Positions 59,561-64,000 of a DNA stretch of 64,000 nucleotides are shown here, one piece after another (position 1 is the first letter of the stretch; the number at the start of each line of letters is the position of its first letter). The position numbers and the translations under genes are program-made. The notes under the pieces are model-generated. The model was not told where the DNA came from, did not search any database, and saw only the letters and a program-made list of their open reading frames with translations. Source of the stretch: Pogona vitticeps. Lineage: Eukaryota > Chordata > Lepidosauria > Squamata > Agamidae. The DNA lies in the NCBI RefSeq assembly GCF_051106095.1, contig NC_135785.1, positions 220,529,045 to 220,593,044 of the forward strand, read 5' to 3'.

Positions 59561-60984
59561 AAATATTCTCATATCTGTGGGATATTAGGAGTACGTGTTG
59601 ACAGATTCCCCAGTACAACCTTCAGTCATTTGGCACCTGATGGGATTAATTACTCCAATGGGGGAGGGGGAGGGAGAAATAAGTCCTCCATCTTGATGAA
59701 CCTCTGCAATTTTAGACCGTGAACCTAAATGTCCTATGTTGCATTTGATAGCTGTGGCTAGAGAACTGCATATCTTGGAGTCCAAGAAATTCCACATTAT
59801 ATTTTTGTAACAACAAAAGTAGCTGTCATGAGTTTAGCTGAAGAAGATCTGAGGGGTTAATTACAGCTAAGGAAAATGCTGGGCAATTAGAAGCACAGAC
59901 AGCTGAATCACCATCAGATTCTCCTCCCCCAGTAGCCAGAGTGAGGGATAAGCTTCGGCAAAGACTCATGACACAAAGGCCAGAGGATCGCATGAATGCT
60001 TCCCACAGGAACATCAGGTCAACCAGTCCTGAGTTTTAACAGGATGGAAGGCTTCTAGGAGTTTGATTAATGTTTTTGCTATATAATCTGCATTTAGAAG
60101 GCTTGGAAGCTTGTGGAAGCAACAAGTCAACACTCTGGCTTGCATCCATGCTCCTGCTTATGTTGGACCTTGTTTTCTGGACCCCTGGCTTTGGACTCTA
60201 TGGTTTGTGTTTTGGCTTTGGCATTTTGGTATCTGCTTTGCATCTTCTGGACTTCTTATATTGGACAGGCTTATTGGACTTTTGCCTGTTGAAACCCCCT
60301 GGGAACGTGACAGTAGCAATAATAAACTTGCTAGGCCTTCAAAAGTTGAGTACATTCATGGCACTACATTCTTCCTACTGAATTCACACCTTCTGCTTCC
60401 CCTTTTATGGGTTGCCAGAGAACAGTCCTCTCTCTGAAGGGCTGTGTTCTTTGTGCGTGTTATAAAGAAAAACAGCCACAAGGAGAGCATGAAGTTGCTC
60501 ATCCACTGTTAGTGTAAGTTAGCATATGGATAGCAGACTCCAAAGGTGCAAAATTCACCCCTATGGTCAGTCTTCTCCAGGCAGATGAGACACATGCTAA
60601 CTCAGTTTAAAATCATAACAATAATTTCTGATTTTGCATCCGTACATATAAAGAAGCACATGTAATTTTATGCAAATTGGTGTTTTGTATTTGTATTTGT
60701 GATATGCATTTTTGAATGTTTTGTTATGTGTGTTAACACATAAAAATTGAAAGCATATTTAGAGATCCCGTGGGCAACAACAGCACCCTATGAGCTGATC
60801 CTTCCACTCTGGAAACACCATTGAGTTGTTCTTAACACAAACAAAAAAGCGGGCTTTAGTGATATTTGAATGGATCCAAGGGGCATGGCTTGTTCTCTCT
60901 GCATCTTTTTGCATTTTTGGAATTGCAGCTTATTTCTCCTGAGCATAACTAGAATACATAGAAAATTATATATATTTCTTTCCA
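59561..60984. other. Intergenic DNA; unassigned repeat-like segment at about 59880-60340
   Basis: 60160-60330 has a striking run of TTGGAC / TTTGG / CTGGAC words and ends GAACGTGACAGTAGCAATAA, which looks like a retroelement end, but no ends or domains allow naming. The frames at 60070-60381 and 60111-60437 over it are not credible genes. Confidence 0.35.
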
Positions 60985-61145
60985 TGAGGTGCACTGTGTT
61001 AGTCTGTTGCAGCAAAACAACAAAGAACCAAGCAATGCCCTTCAGATGAACAGAAATAGTATGAGCTTTTGTGGGCACACTTACGTGGAATATCCACAAA
61101 ACATCATGGTGGAATACATCTGTTAGTCTTAAAGGTGCCACATGA
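60985..61145 (+). repeat. Dispersed repeat, longer unit (TGTGTTAGTCTG..AAGGTGCCAC)
   Basis: Runs from CACTGTGTTAGTCTGTTGCA through GAGCTTTTGTGGGCACACTT to CATCTGTTAGTCTTAAAGGT. The end matches the tails at 13-40 and 1211-1240. Common in reptile genomes; family not named. Confidence 0.5.
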
Positions 61146-62574
61146 TTCCCATATATGCTGTGTTTCTAGTGGCAAGCAATGAATGCCATCTGATATGCTC
61201 CAATGACATAATTTTAACAGGAAAATAAACAGATTCAAACATACAGCTCCCCTGCCATCTTAAACTTAAACAAGTTACTTGGTATTTATACTCTTTTCGT
61301 GGAAGCACATCCTCCTTTGTGGAGTAGGGGTTCCTTTTGGTTAATATGGAATTGGGAGCCCAATCGATTGCCGAAGATGTTACAGTATTTAAACTCAAAC
61401 AATCCCATTGACTTGAGTTAACCTGCACATAATTGAATTCAAGTACATCTACCTTGTGTATTTATGAAAGGACTGTAGAATTCCTTGCTTTTCATTACAT
61501 ATCAATCAAGTTTAACTTGCGGTAAGGAAGAATGGAAAATATATTCAATGCAAGCATCCCTAGAGCTTTGCAATGTCCAAGAGTGTAGATGTACTGTGAT
61601 AAGTATCTTTAGAGAAGAGACAATTTATTTCCTACAAGAGTTTTTCTCTAAATATATAATAGGTCACCATTCATGCTGTCACCTCCATACAGCATTGACT
61701 GTTCTATTATTTCACTTTCCTATTTCTTTTATATTCATAGGGGATTAATTTCACATTGTACTTGGGGAGGACTTGTCTTGCACGTATTGTTCCGGCTTGT
61801 ATTTTTACAGGTCATCCTTATCACATGCTGCTTTTTGAAGAGCTATTTCTGCATGATGATTATATTTAAAGATGCATTTTAAACTTTGGAAGGATGCTTG
61901 TAAGACATTTAGTCCGTGTAGTACAGTGGCAGCTTTGGATCCTGGAGGCTGAGGATCAAATCTTTTTGTAGCTGCAAGGATCCACACATGGGTTGGGGGA
62001 AAATTTTGCTAGCTTATTTCCTCGCATGGTTTTTACGAGGCTAATAGGTTACTCAGACCTCCTTAACAGAGGGGCAAAACATGCAATTGTAAATAATAAA
62101 TGGAGTGCTGTTGTTTAAAGTGCCAGCCAGAAAACCTAAGACACTCCATTCCGCTCCTTTTCTGTTTTCAGCTAACAGATGGCAAGTGTACTGTGGTCAT
62201 TTATTATGTGCAGCCCCCCTCAAACTGCTTTTAAATCTTCTCCATTAAAAAAAATTCTTCTGCAAAATCTCTACTCACACACGTCCTTGTGAATGTCTTC
62301 CTCTTACCTGTGGAAGGCACTGTTTTGGCTACATAAGAATGAGCACTAAGAGATGAATCTACTATTTGTGTTTATTATTTGTCCTCTCTGTTGTAACACA
62401 GGAATCTGTGGAACGGAGTGTGCAACAATGCACTTGTCTTAAAATGTCGCTAAGTTAGTCATCTTCATACAGTGTCAGAAGCATGATTCTCACAATGCCA
62501 CATACTATGAGTAAATAGAAGAGACATGCAATGGTTATAGAAGGAAGGAAGGAAAAAGCATAGGTGAATGCCGT
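61146..62574. other. Intergenic DNA; possible old SINE at about 61890-62050
   Basis: GTAGTACAGTGGCAGC and GAGGATCAAATCTTT recall A- and B-boxes of a tRNA-headed SINE, too diverged to be sure. The rest is unassigned. Confidence 0.35.
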
Positions 62575-62765
62575 ACATATACACAGATTGATGTGGTTGT
62601 GTGCACTTCCAATTTATGCAGACCCTAAGAGGTTTCTCAAGGTACGTGAAATGTTCAAGAAGTGGTATACAATTGCTATCCCCAGTAAGTTTTCATGGCT
62701 AAACAAGGTTATGAACCCAAGTCTCTGATACTCTATCCACAATACCCCACCGGCTTTCATGCTGA
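62575..62765 (-). mobile_element. Old tRNA-headed SINE, minus strand
   Basis: Minus strand starts near GCCGGTGGGGTATTGTGGAT, has a B-box-like GGTTCATAACC, and continues to CTTAGGGTCTGCATAAATTG. The plan fits amniote tRNA-derived SINEs. Diverged; no duplication detected. Confidence 0.5.
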
Positions 62766-63687
62766 AGGCTATGTGTTCTGATTTTTGCTACCATTCAGGA
62801 ATAGCATAAAAAACATCTACTATAACAGGCACATAGTGAATGTGGAGGTTAATGCATTAAGAATGGTGTTCAGTAGTTTATAGGAGATATTTTGGACATT
62901 ATTACACAGAAACGCCAGCCAACATTGCCAGTCAGAGATACTGCAGGTTAAAAGTCTGAAACATCTGGAGGGCTAAAGGCTGAGAAACACTGATTTCAGA
63001 CAAAGAGGATTGACAACAAAGGGAATTGGCAGGATCCAGTTACACCTAAAAAAGTTCCACTGAAATCAAATTCAAAAAGTCAAAAGTCTAGATCTACACT
63101 ATTAGAAATGTTAGTGCAGTATCTAACAGGAACATCAACAGGGGCAGTCCCAGATTTGAGTCTTGATCAGCCACAACCTTCTGCTTCTGATGGCTTTTTG
63201 GTTGCTGTGTGAAATATAGTCATCTGTGTTTTGAAAAGGTTTCACATTCATTGTTCACTACAGTATTTAACTGGAGTTTATTTCAGTTACCTTGATGCTG
63301 CAAGAGCCGTTGGACTGAGCATGTGGAAAGTTATTATTCAATCCTTCCATAAGTCAGTTTCACTTACATCATGAACTAGCTAAATAAAAATCACTATATC
63401 TCAGTCATTGTCTCTGACCTCTAGAATGGGAATAATACTAAGCTATTTTAAGTGCTATTGCTCCTAAAAGCCGTTAAGAAGCAACAGCCCATGCAACAAA
63501 TGGGTGACATTAAACAGATAGATAGATCCAGGTACATCTCTGTCTTTTCTAAGTACCTGCTCATATGCAGATTGCCACTCATAGGGATTACTTCATTTTG
63601 TTAGTCAGTACAGTTATTATTTTCCTTTGTCAAACAAAAATATGTGAGTCACTTTGTAATGGCTGTCAGTATACTGTACACATATGC
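62766..63687. other. Intergenic DNA, nothing assigned
   Basis: No gene or element recognised. Confidence 0.5.
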
Positions 63688-64000
63688 ATCATAGGCATCC
63701 TTCAGTCTCGAGAGACTATGGTATCGTGCTCTGCATGGAGGACTTGGAACAGCGTCTAGTGTGGCTGAGAAGGCCAATTCGAGAGTGACAATCCCTTCCA
63801 CACTGAAGACAAATACAATCTGTCCCCTGTCCAGCTCCCTGATTTTGCTGGTTTCATGACTGCCTTTTTGCCTCAGCCTGCTGGGCGAGGGTCTCTTCAA
63901 ATTGGGAGAGGCCATGGTGCACCGCATGCCTCCAGGCTGAACGCTCAGATGTCAAAGTTTCCCATCTGTTGAGATCCATTTCCAAGGCCTTCAAATCCCG
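63688..64000 (-). mobile_element. LINE 3' end, same family as 2465-5735, runs off the window
   Basis: Reverse complement aligns with 5410-5735: GGACAGGGGACAGATTGTAT, TTGTCTTCAG..TGGAAGGGATTGT, GGCCTTCTCAGCCACACTAG and the terminal GAGACTGAAGGATGCCTA. Only the 3' 313 bp are in view. It looks closer to intact than the 2.5-kb copy, with more CpGs retained. Confidence 0.85.

Noticed and set aside
60070-60437. Hydrophobic open frames resembling a membrane protein
   Set aside because: They follow a run of TTGGAC/TTTGG words in a repeat-like segment, two overlapping frames are open at once, and there is no splice or family support.

Overview
The window is vertebrate nuclear DNA and almost certainly from a squamate reptile (lizard or snake). 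Three things point there. There are many BovB (RTE-clade) LINE copies, one of them full length and open. There are three tRNA-headed SINEs whose 3' tail matches the BovB tail (the Sauria-SINE arrangement). There is also a mix of CR1/L2-type LINEs, older RTE LINEs and short TA-flanked and hAT-like DNA transposons. Genes are sparse, introns are long, and splice sites follow the GT/AG rule. No bacterial-type gene, tRNA gene, rRNA gene or CRISPR array is present.

One host gene can be supported: STYXL2 (formerly DUSP27), a muscle-associated pseudophosphatase of the dual-specificity phosphatase family, on the plus strand. Five coding exons (10734-10840, 24541-24635, 26252-26483, 28460-28677, 29349-32176) join in frame to 3480 nt, giving 1159 residues plus a stop. 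The catalytic Cys position of the P-loop is Ser. A splice acceptor just upstream of the ATG suggests a non-coding 5' exon that I could not locate. The 3' UTR probably ends near 33.55-33.6 kb.

Layout. 1-10.7 kb is upstream DNA: an old APE-type LINE (about 2.47-5.73 kb), mariner- and hAT-like MITEs, a long TAAA/GAAA microsatellite and a BovB 3' fragment lying between inverted arms. 10.7-32.2 kb is the gene. Its 13.7-kb first intron holds an old RTE copy, a full-length BovB on the opposite strand with an 11-bp target-site duplication, a MITE split by a SINE, a TC/TG/AG microsatellite, a nested inverted repeat and a second SINE. Introns 2 and 3 hold a hAT-like MITE, a fold-back element and a third SINE inside a CR1/L2-type LINE. 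33.6-64 kb is gene-free DNA with two more 5'-truncated BovB copies and one very short one, a decayed RTE copy containing a near-perfect hairpin, two mariner-like MITEs, a 5S-rRNA-derived SINE, a GC-rich retroelement-like remnant, a CR1 3' end and the edge of another LINE.

No new multi-gene system is visible. The points most worth a second look are the intact BovB with its tail-sharing SINE partners, several fold-back structures (two with few mismatches), a paralogous empty site that shows an exact SINE insertion, and the 5S-derived SINE.
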